Below are positions 1 to 6,617 of a DNA stretch of 64,000 bases, one piece after another (positions within the stretch are counted from its first letter, which is position 1; each line of letters opens with the position of its first letter). The position numbers and the translations under genes are program-made. The notes under the pieces were generated by a model, which did no database searches, was not told the origin of the DNA, and saw nothing but the letters and a program-made list of their open reading frames with translations. Source of the stretch: Thermoanaerobaculia bacterium (GTDB taxonomy: Bacteria > Acidobacteriota > Thermoanaerobaculia > Multivoradales > JAIOJS01); the NCBI GenBank assembly GCA_030429235.1, contig JAUIDB010000015.1, positions 1 to 64,000 on the forward strand, read 5' to 3'.

Positions 1-11
1 ACATGGGTCAT
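1..11 (-). CDS. Possible gene start running off the left edge
   Basis: Read on the minus strand, an ATG at positions 11-9 is preceded by a strong Shine-Dalgarno sequence (AAGGAG) seven bases upstream. Only three codons (Met-Thr-His) lie inside the window, so nothing can be said about the product. A small inverted repeat (CCGGC...GCCGG, about 28-43) lies just upstream of the ribosome site. The call rests only on the ribosome site and its spacing. Confidence 0.3.
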
Positions 12-330
12 GGTCGGTCTCCTTCCCGGCTTCGATGCCGGAGTTGGTGATTAGGTACCCCTACCTTGGCACAGGGCCACGGAGGGGGACCGACCTACTC
101 ATCCCATCTGACACCTACGTAGATATCTGAGGGTTCGACCCCGTACTCACGCCGGCCTCTGACACGCAACGACCCGCGGTACAGGCGTAAAGCCCTAACA
201 CCTGTCGCTACTGTCGTGACCGGAAGTTTGTCCTGAACCTACTCCGGGTTCCGGGAATCTTTCATGGCACCGACTGAGGGCGAGACCAAATAGGTGTTGA
301 TAGTGCCCTCCTGCGTTCCCTCGATCGCGC
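12..330. other. Stretch without a convincing gene
   Basis: About 320 bases downstream (in the minus sense) of the RHS-associated small gene. The only open frame is a short Arg/His/Ser-rich one (minus strand, 195-398) that overlaps the small secreted gene and shows no family signature or ribosome site. A T-arm-like GGGTTCGACCCC near 131-142 does not fold into a tRNA. The stretch could hold remnants of an older RHS or immunity cassette, but I see no direct sign of that. Confidence 0.4.
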
Positions 331-834
331 CTAGATGTCGCTGGGTGACGTTGCACCAGGACTCCTTCGGAAGGTACTTGTCTCCGACTGAGTGGCACCG
401 GAGGCCGGGGTCAGCCTTCCGCCATCAGGAAACCTGTCTAGACAACCAGCATCACACACCAAGTAGATGACTTCGTCATCCCTAGTCCTGCAGTTCCCAA
501 CACCTGACGGCCCGAAAACACACCGGAAGCCTTCATCAACGCTGACGAACACTTCAACCCAGCACGGGTCCCATGGGTATTCCCGTTCAGCCAGGTAACC
601 GTCGACTTCTACTGCGTTCAAGAAGAAAAAGCGCGCAAGGTCCTCGGTAGGTTGAAACCTCGAGCAGACGCCGTCGTCTGGAACTCCGTGGAGTTGGCCA
701 AGCCTCAACTCATAGTCTTCAGGCAACCTATCCCTGAATCTGACCACTGGATCGTCCGCGCCGCCGAGACCAAGAGCGACGAACAAGGAAGAGGAGACAA
801 CGAACCACCAGGCAGTCTTAGTATCAGTCCTCAA
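331..834 (-). CDS. Secreted Cys-rich small protein, candidate immunity protein
   Basis: I do not recognise a family. The 167-residue product has a clean Sec signal peptide (MRTDTKTAWWFVVSSSLFVALGLGGA) and about six cysteines in the mature part (CSRF, PCWV, RCVF, NCRT, VCDAGC), so it is probably exported and disulphide-bonded. The TTG start is chosen because GGGAGGT lies six bases upstream and the TTG overlaps the TGA stop of the RHS-amidase gene (TTGA at 834-831), implying translational coupling. Its place directly behind a peptidoglycan-amidase RHS tip, plus export to the compartment where such a toxin acts, suggests a cognate periplasmic immunity protein. Toxin-immunity pairs of this layout are well known; the specific assignment here is inference. 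A longer TTG start at 849 would put the ribosome site inside the gene. Confidence 0.7.
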   Translation of the reverse strand: MRTDTKTAWWFVVSSSLFVALGLGGADDPVVRFRDRLPEDYELRLGQLHGVPDDGVCSRFQPTEDLARFFFLNAVEVDGYLAEREYPWDPCWVEVFVSVDEGFRCVFGPSGVGNCRTRDDEVIYLVCDAGCLDRFPDGGRLTPASGATQSETSTFRRSPGATSPSDI

Positions 835-2708
835 GGTGTGACCTCCCAATCGGCTGTCTGTGCTTCGGTCGGATTCTTGTAGGAGACTTCAGGATGTCGG
901 AACACGTTTCCTTCGCCAACAGACTGGGTACGCTGCAATTGACGAACGAGCCAACTGAGTGCCTCATTCTGAGCATCCGTGGCATCATCATAGACCGCAT
1001 CAGGTCCCCAGTACGGTCCGCGCCCATTGGACGGGTCGGTAGCCACACCCACGAGTTCTATTCCAATCGAATCATCATTGGAGGGGTATCGAAGCGGGTA
1101 CTCCTTACTTGACTCGTGCCTGTGTAGTGCCGTTCGACTGGTGGCCTCCTGCGATTGAGCAGCAGCAGCAGCAGCTTCCCTGAGACGGTTCTCGGCCCCC
1201 ACAGCGAGGTCGACTGGCAATGGAGACATGGACGTGGCGTTGGTGCAAGCAGTTGCGTCCGCCAGACAGCGCGACTTTAGCTTTCCCACATGGGCCGCGG
1301 ACTGATCCAACCGTGCAGTTTGAAAGATCTGGCCTGAACGATCGATTAGAAAGTGTGCTCCCACATCGGAGGTCTGGTAGTGGTTCAAGGTCGACTGAGC
1401 GGTTGGAGCACCGGTCTGATGAACGATAAGGCCATTCACTTGGTCCATGGGCCCCTGATGCAGGTTGGTTGAAATCCGGTTCTCGATACGGGGACTAGTG
1501 GCCACCCCGTTTTGTATCACAACGGCGTTCCTTCGAGCCGCCAGAAACCTCTCTCGGACCTCCCCCTCCGCCGGCGAGGGCGAGTCGCCCTCTTCAACGA
1601 GATCCACGGCCGCAGCGTTGAGCCAACGACAAAGTCGACTCGCCTTCAGCGTCCTACCAACACACATACCGAGAGGGTCTCCGGCGTTCATGGGGCTGTT
1701 CAACCCATACTGGTAGAGGCTGGGCCCATCGACATACCCCATGGGATCAGCGGTGACAAACCTCCCCATCTCCGGGTCGTAATACCGATTCCGCGCGTAG
1801 TAGAACCCCGTCTCCTCATCCCGCCCCAAACCGTGGAAACCAAAGTGATTCCCGATGGTCGACGCCGCCACGAATCGGTCGGACGGCCGTTCGAAGACCG
1901 AGAGGCCGCTTCCGGTGGAGGTCGCGAAGGAGTGGGTAACCGCCTCTGGCAAGCCCTTGTTGTCGAGATCAACCACCGCCGTGCCGAGCTGTAGGGTGTG
2001 GCTGCCCGGCCCCAAGGGTTCGGCGGACCGAACGGTGTACGAGTCCGCGTCCAACTGCCATTCGACGGGCTGCGAGTCGAGGGTGGCCTGCGCCAGGAGC
2101 GAAGGCAACGAGGGCGGCTCTGAGAAGATGATCTCGAGCGTGCCATCGGCAGCGACGCACACTCGATCCACCCTGGGGTTGGCTGTATCCAGCACCACGA
2201 CATCGGGCCCCCATGGGATCACTTGCGAGAGGCCGGTGGCTGCTTGATGCTGGAAGGTGTCGAACAGAGTGTGAGCAGGCAGCGCGAAACTCAGGTTCGC
2301 ACCGGCCTCGGGCAGGTCTGCTGGATCGTCGATGTCGATGCGGAACACCAACCGCTTGCCAGCCTCTGGCCCACTGACCACCGGTTGCGTGACCAGCAGC
2401 GGTAACGGCTGACCCTGATGCTGCAACGAGATCGCTCCCGACTCGACGGCTCGACTGACCGGTTCGAGAAGCACCTCCTCCGACAACTCGACCCAAACCT
2501 CACCGTCGACCAGACGAAGCTGCTGAACCTCTGGCGGGGTCGAATCGACCTCGAGCGAGTGGCCACTCGAGTTCGACCAATCAGACCCTCCCTTGACGCT
2601 CCCCCACCCTCCATGCCACCATTCCTGGTAATGACCGATCGCTTCGCTTTCCCCACCTTCGCTTTTACTGCCGACAGCGGGAGCCCGATCGACGTCTAGA
2701 CCCCTCAT
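831..2708 (-). CDS. RHS core protein with C-terminal peptidoglycan amidase, probably 5'-truncated
   Basis: The N-terminal half looks like bacterial Ig-like repeats (for example VDSTPPEVQQLRLVDGEVWV). A classic RHS-associated core follows at about residues 290-345 (TGFYYARNRYYDPEMGRF, YQYGLNSPMNAGDPLG). A PGRP/Amidase_2 domain occupies about 420-620: IVHQT (His430), AHVGK, SIGIELVG and RHPEV (His605) match zinc-site and core motifs of N-acetylmuramoyl-L-alanine amidases. The product would cut stem peptides from peptidoglycan. At 625 residues it is far shorter than full RHS proteins and lacks YD-repeat shell and secretion regions. The frame stays open upstream into pheA antisense, and its first ATG (2708) has no ribosome site and lies antisense to the pheA leader. 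I infer a truncated or orphan RHS tip. GC is visibly lower than in neighbours (48-57% in three lines counted near 421 and 1021-1140). Confidence 0.75.
   Translation of the reverse strand: MRGLDVDRAPAVGSKSEGGESEAIGHYQEWWHGGWGSVKGGSDWSNSSGHSLEVDSTPPEVQQLRLVDGEVWVELSEEVLLEPVSRAVESGAISLQHQGQPLPLLVTQPVVSGPEAGKRLVFRIDIDDPADLPEAGANLSFALPAHTLFDTFQHQAATGLSQVIPWGPDVVVLDTANPRVDRVCVAADGTLEIIFSEPPSLPSLLAQATLDSQPVEWQLDADSYTVRSAEPLGPGSHTLQLGTAVVDLDNKGLPEAVTHSFATSTGSGLSVFERPSDRFVAASTIGNHFGFHGLGRDEETGFYYARNRYYDPEMGRFVTADPMGYVDGPSLYQYGLNSPMNAGDPLGMCVGRTLKASRLCRWLNAAAVDLVEEGDSPSPAEGEVRERFLAARRNAVVIQNGVATSPRIENRISTNLHQGPMDQVNGLIVHQTGAPTAQSTLNHYQTSDVGAHFLIDRSGQIFQTARLDQSAAHVGKLKSRCLADATACTNATSMSPLPVDLAVGAENRLREAAAAAAQSQEATSRTALHRHESSKEYPLRYPSNDDSIGIELVGVATDPSNGRGPYWGPDAVYDDATDAQNEALSWLVRQLQRTQSVGEGNVFRHPEVSYKNPTEAQTADWEVTP
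2631..2699 (+). CDS. pheL: pheA leader peptide (attenuator)
   Basis: A 22-codon open frame ending in TAG, with four Phe codons in eight positions: it begins MTDRFAFPTFAFT. The enterobacterial PheL leader is similarly Phe-rich. An in-frame ATG at 2613 would add MPPFLV and a fifth Phe. The ribosome site is weak at both starts. The frame ends 25 bases before a perfect terminator hairpin and 87 bases before the pheA ATG. The Phe codons lie at 2643-2666, just ahead of the presumed antiterminator arm at 2675-2681. The role, sensing charged tRNA-Phe by ribosome stalling, is inferred from this architecture. Confidence 0.7.
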   Translation: MTDRFAFPTFAFTADSGSPIDV

Positions 2709-2723
2709 CTGACCGAACTCGAA

Positions 2724-2754
2724 ACGCCCGCTGAGTCCATCAGCGGGCGTTTTT
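2724..2754 (+). terminator. Rho-independent terminator upstream of pheA
   Basis: Perfect 11-bp GC-rich stem (2724-2734 with 2740-2750), five-base loop GTCCA, then a run of five T (2750-2754). The T-run is on the plus strand only. The only plus-strand unit it can end is the pheL leader transcript, so it is read as the attenuator terminator. Confidence 0.85.
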
Positions 2755-2785
2755 GCGTTTGGGCGAACCCATCAGGAGCGTTTCC

Positions 2786-3985
2786 ATGTCCCAACCCGAA
2801 CCCACCGCCCCCGAGGCCGCCAGCGCGGCGGCCAACCCGGGAGACCTCTCTGGCCTGCGCCGTCGGCTCGACGCCGTCGATCAGGACCTGGTCGCAACAC
2901 TGGCTCAGCGCATGCGATTGATCCGGCAGACGGCGCAGCTAAAGGCCATGACTACGCACCAGGTGCGTGACTCATTGCGTGAGGAAGAGATGTTAGAGCG
3001 CCTGGGCCAACAGGCGCGGGAGGCCGGGTTGCCGCCCTACTTCGTTACCGCGATCTATCGCGAGATCCTGGACTACTCGGTGCGCTGCCAGGGGGACCAT
3101 CTGGTGGGCGAGATCGGCGCCGAGGCAGCTTCCACTCCGCCGCGCACGCTGCGCATCGGCTACCAGGGAGTCGAGGGAGCCTACAGCCGGCAAGCGGCGG
3201 CACACCACTTCGAGGCCGAGGAGCGGCCGGTCGAATACCGGGGCTTCGCCAGCTTCCGGGCGCTGCTAGAGGCGGTGGACCAGGGGCGGATCGATCGAGC
3301 CCTGCTCCCGGTGGAGAACACGACGGCGGGTTCGATCAACGAGGCGTACGACCTGCTCGCCAGTCTTCCCCTCTCGGTGGTCGGCGAGGAGGTCCTCGAG
3401 GTCGACCACTGCCTGGTGGTACTAGACGCCACGGTCTCCATGGAGGAGATCCGGCGCGTCACCTCGCACCCCCAGGCGCTGGCCCAGTGCACCGACTTCC
3501 TGGCGTCCCATCCGGCGATCATCGTCGAGCCGGGAACTGACACCGCGCTCGCCGTCGAGCAGATGATGACCGGCGGCGACCGAAGCCTGGCGGCGATCGC
3601 CAGCCGGCAAGCCGCGCGGCACCACGGAGGCCACGTCCTCCGGCGTGGCCTCGCCAACCAGCGGCGGAACTACACCCGATTCCTGGTGGTGTCGAAGAGC
3701 CCGGTGCGGGTCGATCTGAGGGTTCCGGCCAAGACCTCGATCCTGTTCCAGGTGACGCACCAGCCGGGAGCCCTCCTGCGGTCGCTCTCCGTTCTGGAGA
3801 GCCACGGCATCAACCTGACCAAGCTCGAGTCGCGTCCGATTCTCGACTCGCCCTGGACCTATCGCTTCTACGCCGATCTCGAGGCCAACCTCGACGAATC
3901 CCGGGTACAGACCGCGCTGGAGGAACTGTCGGCAGCGACGGTCAACCTGCGGGTCCTCGGTTGTTACGCCCGGCGCCAGATCTGA
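2786..3985 (+). CDS. pheA: Bifunctional chorismate mutase / prephenate dehydratase (P-protein)
   Basis: Converts chorismate to prephenate and then to phenylpyruvate in phenylalanine synthesis. The 399-residue protein has an AroQ chorismate mutase domain (about 20-105, LSGLRRRLDAVDQDLV), a prephenate dehydratase domain (about 122-305, GYQGVEGAYS, NTTAGSINEAYDLL and the TRF catalytic motif in NYTRF near 296), and a C-terminal ACT domain with GALLRSL and ESRP motifs that bind Phe for feedback inhibition. The ATG at 2786 has AGGAG eight bases upstream; an upstream TTG at 2753 sits in the terminator T-run and is rejected. Expression is probably set by the attenuator just upstream, so both enzyme and transcript would respond to Phe. 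Confidence 0.95.
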   Translation: MSQPEPTAPEAASAAANPGDLSGLRRRLDAVDQDLVATLAQRMRLIRQTAQLKAMTTHQVRDSLREEEMLERLGQQAREAGLPPYFVTAIYREILDYSVRCQGDHLVGEIGAEAASTPPRTLRIGYQGVEGAYSRQAAAHHFEAEERPVEYRGFASFRALLEAVDQGRIDRALLPVENTTAGSINEAYDLLASLPLSVVGEEVLEVDHCLVVLDATVSMEEIRRVTSHPQALAQCTDFLASHPAIIVEPGTDTALAVEQMMTGGDRSLAAIASRQAARHHGGHVLRRGLANQRRNYTRFLVVSKSPVRVDLRVPAKTSILFQVTHQPGALLRSLSVLESHGINLTKLESRPILDSPWTYRFYADLEANLDESRVQTALEELSAATVNLRVLGCYARRQI

Positions 3986-3991
3986 AGCGCA

Positions 3992-4702
3992 CTACTGCAA
4001 GAGCTCGAAGATCTTCCGAACGTAGTTCTGGGTCTCGCGGTACGGCGGGATGCCGCCGTAGCGATCGACCGATCCCTCGCCGGCGTTGTAGGCCGCCAGG
4101 ACCCGCGGCGGATCTTCGCCGAACCGTTCGAGCAGCCAGCGCAGGTAGCGAGTTCCCGCTTCGAGGTTGCGCTCGGGGTCGGCGAGTTCGTCGACCGAGA
4201 CTCCGAAGCGCTCGGCGGTGGCGGGCATGAGCTGCATCAGCCCGCGAGCCCCCTTGGGTGAAGTAGCGTCGGCTCGGAAGGCGCTTTCGACCCGCACCAT
4301 CGCCGCCACCAGATCCGGGTTCAGGCCGCGGCGCTGCGCCGCCGCGAAGATTAGCTCGCCGTAGGGCGTCTCGGGTGCCTTCTGCCCTCGTACGAAGAGG
4401 AGCTGCACCTCGGGCTCGGGCGTCGGCTCCACGGCGACTTCGGGAACGATCTCGTCGTCGAGGATCCGCACGAGATTGAGCACGGGGATCGTCAGGACGC
4501 CGCCGTTGGTCAAGGTGAGGCGTGCCTCCTCCTCGCCGACGGTGTAGGCACTCACCTTCAAGATGTGCCCCCCCTTGAGGACTGCGATCTCGGCCGAAGC
4601 CAGGGTCGCTCCCAGAAATGTCAGGGCGAACAGGGTCGTCAGGACCCGGAGGCGAAGTTGGATGCGAGCCTGCGAAACCCGTGTACGTCGGAAACCTTCC
4701 AT
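3992..4702 (-). CDS. Lytic transglycosylase (SLT domain)
   Basis: Cleaves the MurNAc-GlcNAc bond of peptidoglycan with anhydro-product formation. The 236-residue protein has an N-terminal signal sequence ending near ASA, a short beta-rich segment (IAVLKGGHILKV, VLTIPVLNLVRIL), and an SLT domain from about 115 to 225. The catalytic Glu is in MVRVESAF (about 139), followed by GLMQLMPATAERFGV and AYNAGEGSVDRYGGIPPYRETQNYV, all typical of family 1 enzymes. The ATG at 4702 is preferred over an upstream ATG at 4768 because the signal peptide follows directly. It converges on pheA and is divergent from, and close to, the ClpX-like gene. Confidence 0.9.
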   Translation of the reverse strand: MEGFRRTRVSQARIQLRLRVLTTLFALTFLGATLASAEIAVLKGGHILKVSAYTVGEEEARLTLTNGGVLTIPVLNLVRILDDEIVPEVAVEPTPEPEVQLLFVRGQKAPETPYGELIFAAAQRRGLNPDLVAAMVRVESAFRADATSPKGARGLMQLMPATAERFGVSVDELADPERNLEAGTRYLRWLLERFGEDPPRVLAAYNAGEGSVDRYGGIPPYRETQNYVRKIFELLQ

Positions 4703-4806
4703 CCCGCCGATTGTACGGGCTTCGAACCGCCTCCGTTGGGCCAGCACTGGACAGATTCCGCGCCGCACCCGTACCTTGTGAAGGCGCTGTCGAGTGGGCG
4801 GCCGCC

Positions 4807-6015
4807 ATGGTAGGTTTCACCCGTCAGACGGAGAGGACGAGTTCCTTGGAGATGATCGAGACAGAAACGCGACCGGAGGAGAATGTGACCCCGAGCGACA
4901 AGACCGCGGAACTGCGCCCGCTGACCGAGATCCGCCCTCCGGTGATCTTCGAAGAGCTACGTCAAGGCGTATTGGGCCAGGATAAGGCTCTGCGCTTCGT
5001 CTCGGTGGCGGTCTACAAGCACACCACGGGTCGGGTCGCCGCCAATCTGTTGCTGATCGGCTCCTCCGGTACCGGGAAAACGACGATCATGAACAACCTC
5101 CAACGGTTGTACCACGACATCCCAGAGTACCGACCGTTTCGCGCCGTCACCATCATCAACGCCAACCTACTGGTCGACAGCGACCGTATGGAGTTCCGGC
5201 CCGATCGGTTGCTCACCGCGGTCGAACAACGAGCGCGCGCGATTCTCGGCCGCAAACCCACCCCCGAGGATCTCAAGCAGGCGATCGAGCGCGCCACGAT
5301 CTGCGTCGACGAAATCGACAAGATGTCCGCGGTGGTCGCGGGCAAGCCGAACGCCATCGGCGTCGTCCTGCAGCAGGGTCTGCTGACCCTGATGGAGGGT
5401 GAGGAGGTCAGCCACCGGACCCATGCCTGGGTCGATGGGGTCGAAAAGGAGATCACCCTCGATATCGACACCGCACACATGATGTTCATCTGCGGCGGAG
5501 CGTTCGAGGGGATTTACGACCAGGTCTACAACCGGGTGACGAAACCGGGGAGCGGAGAGCGCATTCGCTCCCGCACCGTGCACACCGCCGAGGGCCAGGT
5601 GCGGATCGAGATGCGCTTCTCGCTGGCCGATTTCCTGCAGGGCCAGGACCTCTTCGAGTTCGGCATGGTGCCCCAGTTCTGCGGACGTTTCGACCAGACG
5701 GTCCTGCTCAACGATCTCGACGCCAAGGTACTCAAGGAGATCCTGCTCCACTCCTACGATTCGCCCTTCGTGCGCTCGCGCCGGTTCTTCCGAGTGATGG
5801 GGATCGACCTGGAGATCGAGGATCTGGCTGCGGCGTTGATCGCCGAACGGGCTGGCCGCGAGACCCGAACCGGCGCCCGTTCCCTGCGACCGATCTTCGC
5901 CGACATCGTCAACCCCTTCGAGTTCGATCCCGAGGGGCAGGACGTGCTCACCGAAGACCGACGGCTGGTGGTCACCGCCGACATGGTCCGGGCGCGGTTC
6001 CAGCGCGCCAACTAG
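4807..6015 (+). CDS. ClpX-like AAA+ ATPase, unusual
   Basis: A 402-residue AAA+ ATPase of the ClpX/HslU type. Walker A is GSSGTGKTT (Lys91), Walker B is CVDEIDKM (about 168), and GVVLQQGLLTLMEGEE resembles the ClpX segment after Walker B. The C-terminal part carries a ClpX-like small domain with GARSLRPIF as sensor-2-like Arg region. It differs from ClpX by lacking the zinc-binding N-domain and an obvious GYVG pore loop, and by the sequence VYKHTTGRVAANLLLIG before Walker A. No clpP lies nearby. Start is uncertain: ATG 4807, ATG 4852 or GTG 4885 (which has GGAGGA four bases upstream). Substrate and partner are unknown; unfolding or remodelling is inferred from the fold. Confidence 0.75.
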   Translation: MVGFTRQTERTSSLEMIETETRPEENVTPSDKTAELRPLTEIRPPVIFEELRQGVLGQDKALRFVSVAVYKHTTGRVAANLLLIGSSGTGKTTIMNNLQRLYHDIPEYRPFRAVTIINANLLVDSDRMEFRPDRLLTAVEQRARAILGRKPTPEDLKQAIERATICVDEIDKMSAVVAGKPNAIGVVLQQGLLTLMEGEEVSHRTHAWVDGVEKEITLDIDTAHMMFICGGAFEGIYDQVYNRVTKPGSGERIRSRTVHTAEGQVRIEMRFSLADFLQGQDLFEFGMVPQFCGRFDQTVLLNDLDAKVLKEILLHSYDSPFVRSRRFFRVMGIDLEIEDLAAALIAERAGRETRTGARSLRPIFADIVNPFEFDPEGQDVLTEDRRLVVTADMVRARFQRAN

Positions 6016-6043
6016 ACGCGGACCAACTCGAGGTCCGGTCGGG

Positions 6044-6505
6044 CTACGCGGTAGCGCCCTGGGCCGGCGCGGCGCGTTCGTGCCGACGGACTAGACCGTC
6101 GAGGATCATCAGGAACGCCTCCTGCTGGCGCTCCTCTCCCTTCTCGATGACCGCCAGGCAACCCTCGCAATCGAACTCCTCGTGGAGCTCGAGCGCCGGG
6201 TGGCTGGAACTCACGATGATCCGCTTGGCGTCGACCCCCAGTTCGAGGGCTCGGGCGACGACGGAGTGGCCATCCATCTCGGGCATCTGCCAATCGACGA
6301 GCAGGAGTCCGACGTGCGGTCCCAGGGTCTCGGAGCCTCGCACCGGATCCGTGAACACGGTCACCTCGACGCGATCCGCGAAGCGGCGCTCGAGAGTCAT
6401 CCGCAGCATGGCTCCTTGCAATGGGGAGTCGTCGATGACGACGACCTGGAAGGGCTTGCGGGCGGCCGGGGCCGCGGAGTCGGGGGCGGTCTCCGAAGTC
6501 TCCAC
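6044..6505 (-). CDS. Single-domain response regulator
   Basis: A receiver domain with no output domain, 153 residues. The acidic pocket is in VVIDDS (24-26), the phosphoacceptor Asp71 in LLLVDWQMPEMDG, the Ser in IIVSSSH, and the conserved Lys is in VIEKGEE. It has a 17-residue polar N-terminal extension and an Arg/Ala-rich tail. It converges with the ClpX-like gene 28 bases away and is divergent from lhr. No kinase is adjacent; the hybrid kinase 5 kb away is a possible partner but nothing in the sequence links them. Confidence 0.88.
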   Translation of the reverse strand: METSETAPDSAAPAARKPFQVVVIDDSPLQGAMLRMTLERRFADRVEVTVFTDPVRGSETLGPHVGLLLVDWQMPEMDGHSVVARALELGVDAKRIIVSSSHPALELHEEFDCEGCLAVIEKGEERQQEAFLMILDGLVRRHERAAPAQGATA

Positions 6506-6617
6506 GTCTAGATGCTACCGCCGATCGGCCGGCGCTGCCACTTTCGGCCGCCCCGTTCTGCGGTGATAGCCTTCGGATCGATCGCGACCAGAGCCTACCG
6601 CCCGGCCGCGCCGATCC

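Larger units (their letters stand above)
2631..2754 (+). promoter_or_regulatory. Transcription attenuator of pheA
   Basis: The elements occur in attenuator order: Phe-rich leader (2631-2699); CAGCGGG at 2675-2681, fully complementary to CCCGCTG at 2727-2733; the terminator 5' arm at 2724-2734 and 3' arm at 2740-2750. Pairing of 2675-2681 with 2727-2733 would break the terminator. A ribosome stalled at the Phe codons would leave 2675-2681 free (read-through into pheA); one that reaches the stop codon at 2697 would cover it (termination). No promoter is evident; a TTGACG at 2593 has no matching -10 at normal spacing. Confidence 0.7.

Noticed and set aside
125-150. T-arm-like GGGTTCGACCCC suggesting a tRNA
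   Set aside because: Flanking bases do not pair in T-stem, D or acceptor arms in either direction.
2591-2640. TTGACG at 2593 as the -35 of a pheA leader promoter
   Set aside because: No -10-like hexamer at 16-18 bases; TAATGA is 30 bases away.
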